DNA of 6,869 nucleotides from Halomonas sp. GTDB lineage: Bacteria; Pseudomonadota; Gammaproteobacteria; Pseudomonadales; Halomonadaceae. The notes beneath the pieces were generated by a model. It ran no database searches. It was not told where the DNA came from and saw only the letters and a program-made list of their open reading frames with translations. The stretch covers positions 1 to 6,869 of the forward strand of contig SKHS01000242.1 of assembly GCA_007116835.1 (NCBI GenBank). Reading direction: 5' to 3'. Of this stretch, positions 6,268 through 6,869 are shown piece after piece. Numbering within the stretch: the first letter of the stretch is position 1; each line of letters starts with the position of its first letter. The translations under genes and the position numbers were made by a program.

Positions 6268-6290
6268 CCCCGACGCTTGCGGCGTTGGGG
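6268..6290. terminator. Hairpin between convergent metE and ppk, possible terminator
   Basis: CCCCGACGC (6268-6276) pairs with GCGTTGGGG (6282-6290), nine pairs with one G-U, around the loop TTGCG. It begins 13 bases past the metE stop and lies between two convergent genes, the usual site of a shared terminator. The + strand is followed by GTATTAG, not a real T run, and the minus strand by AACGG. If it terminates, it does so weakly or with help. Confidence 0.5.
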
Positions 6291-6321
6291 GTATTAGCTG
6301 TAACCGCGAGTCTAGAGGCCG

Positions 6322-6869
6322 CTAGCTCTTAGATGCATAGGCGTAGAGCAGCGTTTCCTGGGCACTGATCGCGTCGCCGTTGCCTGGGTCCTGTAACTGA
6401 TAGCTGCCATCGCTTTTAAGCAGCCAGCTTTGGCAGTTATCAACAAGATAGGTTTCTAAGTCCTTACGCACCCGGGTGGCGAGCTTTTTATCTAATAATG
6501 GGAAGCAGGTCTCTACACGGTGGAACATGTTGCGCGACATAAAATCAGCGCTTGAGCACCATGTTTCCGGTTTGCCATCGTTATGGAAGTGGAAAACGCG
6601 GGTGTGTTCTAAAAAGCGCCCAATAATTGAGCGTACGCGGATATTGTCGGAGACGCCCTCAATACCCGGCTTCAAACAGCACATGCCACGAATAATCAAA
6701 TCACACTCCACGCCTGCCTGCGAGGCGCGATAGAGCGCTTTAATCAACTTAGGTTCCGTCAGCGAATTGCACTTAATAATGATGTGCCCACGCTTACCTT
6801 TGCGGGCAATCAGGGCTTCCCGTTCAATCATTTCAACTAAGCGCTCATGGAGCGTAAACGGCGCATGCA
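6322..6869 (-). CDS. ppk: Polyphosphate kinase PPK1, C-terminal part (cut by window edge)
   Basis: PPK1 reversibly polymerises the terminal phosphate of ATP into inorganic polyphosphate and is usually membrane-associated. Only the last 181 residues are here, about a quarter of the protein. The frame runs open to base 6869, with HAPFTLHERLVE preceding the first in-window Met, so that Met is internal. The part visible is the C-terminal phospholipase-D-like domain. The stretches LIIRGMCCLKPGIEGVSDNI, GRFLEHTRVFHF and SSADFMSRN are PPK1 signatures. The His in LEHTRV (codon 6604-6606) corresponds to the conserved H592 of E. coli PPK as I recall it. The other active-site His lies upstream, outside the window. 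The stop is normal and the tail ends YAYASKS. It converges on metE. Confidence 0.93.
   Translation of the reverse strand, partial: HAPFTLHERLVEMIEREALIARKGKRGHIIIKCNSLTEPKLIKALYRASQAGVECDLIIRGMCCLKPGIEGVSDNIRVRSIIGRFLEHTRVFHFHNDGKPETWCSSADFMSRNMFHRVETCFPLLDKKLATRVRKDLETYLVDNCQSWLLKSDGSYQLQDPGNGDAISAQETLLYAYASKS

Noticed and set aside
6476..6733. An 85-residue + strand frame opposite ppk
   Set aside because: It is antisense to conserved PPK1 coding sequence with no ribosome binding site or known domain.
1..6869. CRISPR array, phage, toxin-antitoxin or defence genes
   Set aside because: No regularly spaced repeats, integrase, phage or defence-related proteins were seen. Apart from the intron end, the content is chromosomal housekeeping and regulation.

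Overview
The window looks like a gammaproteobacterial chromosome, probably from the Halomonas group. This rests on the overall similarity of RstA, RstB, MetR, MetE and PPK1 to gammaproteobacterial proteins, compared from memory and without a database search. It is mostly housekeeping and two-component genes. The left edge carries a mobile-element remnant.

Layout: (1) Bases 1-117 are the 3' end of a group II intron on the + strand: the end of domain IV, catalytic domain V and branch-point domain VI. The rest of the intron lies outside the window. (2) A short minus-strand unit follows, with a 40-residue basic protein of unknown function (207-329), a strong ribosome binding site and an intrinsic terminator (155-188). 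(3) A + strand pair encodes an RstA-like response regulator (554-1312) and an RstB-like sensor kinase (1362-2948). (4) metR, a LysR-type regulator, lies on the minus strand (2920-3858). Its end overlaps the end of the kinase gene by 29 bases. (5) metE, cobalamin-independent methionine synthase (3958-6255), is divergent from metR across a 99-base region holding MetR-box-like sequences. (6) The C-terminal quarter of polyphosphate kinase PPK1 lies on the minus strand (6322-6869), converging on metE and cut by the right edge.

Functionally, RstA/RstB form a phosphorelay from a periplasmic sensor to a DNA-binding regulator. MetR responds to homocysteine in known relatives and controls metE, so metR-metE is a self-contained methionine-biosynthesis control unit. 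ppk is a separate unit.

No clearly new biological system is visible. The best leads are the periplasmic sensor region of the RstB-like kinase, which looks like two tandem copies of the single module found in E. coli RstB; the unrecognised 40-residue gene with a complete expression context; and the intron end beside that gene's terminator.
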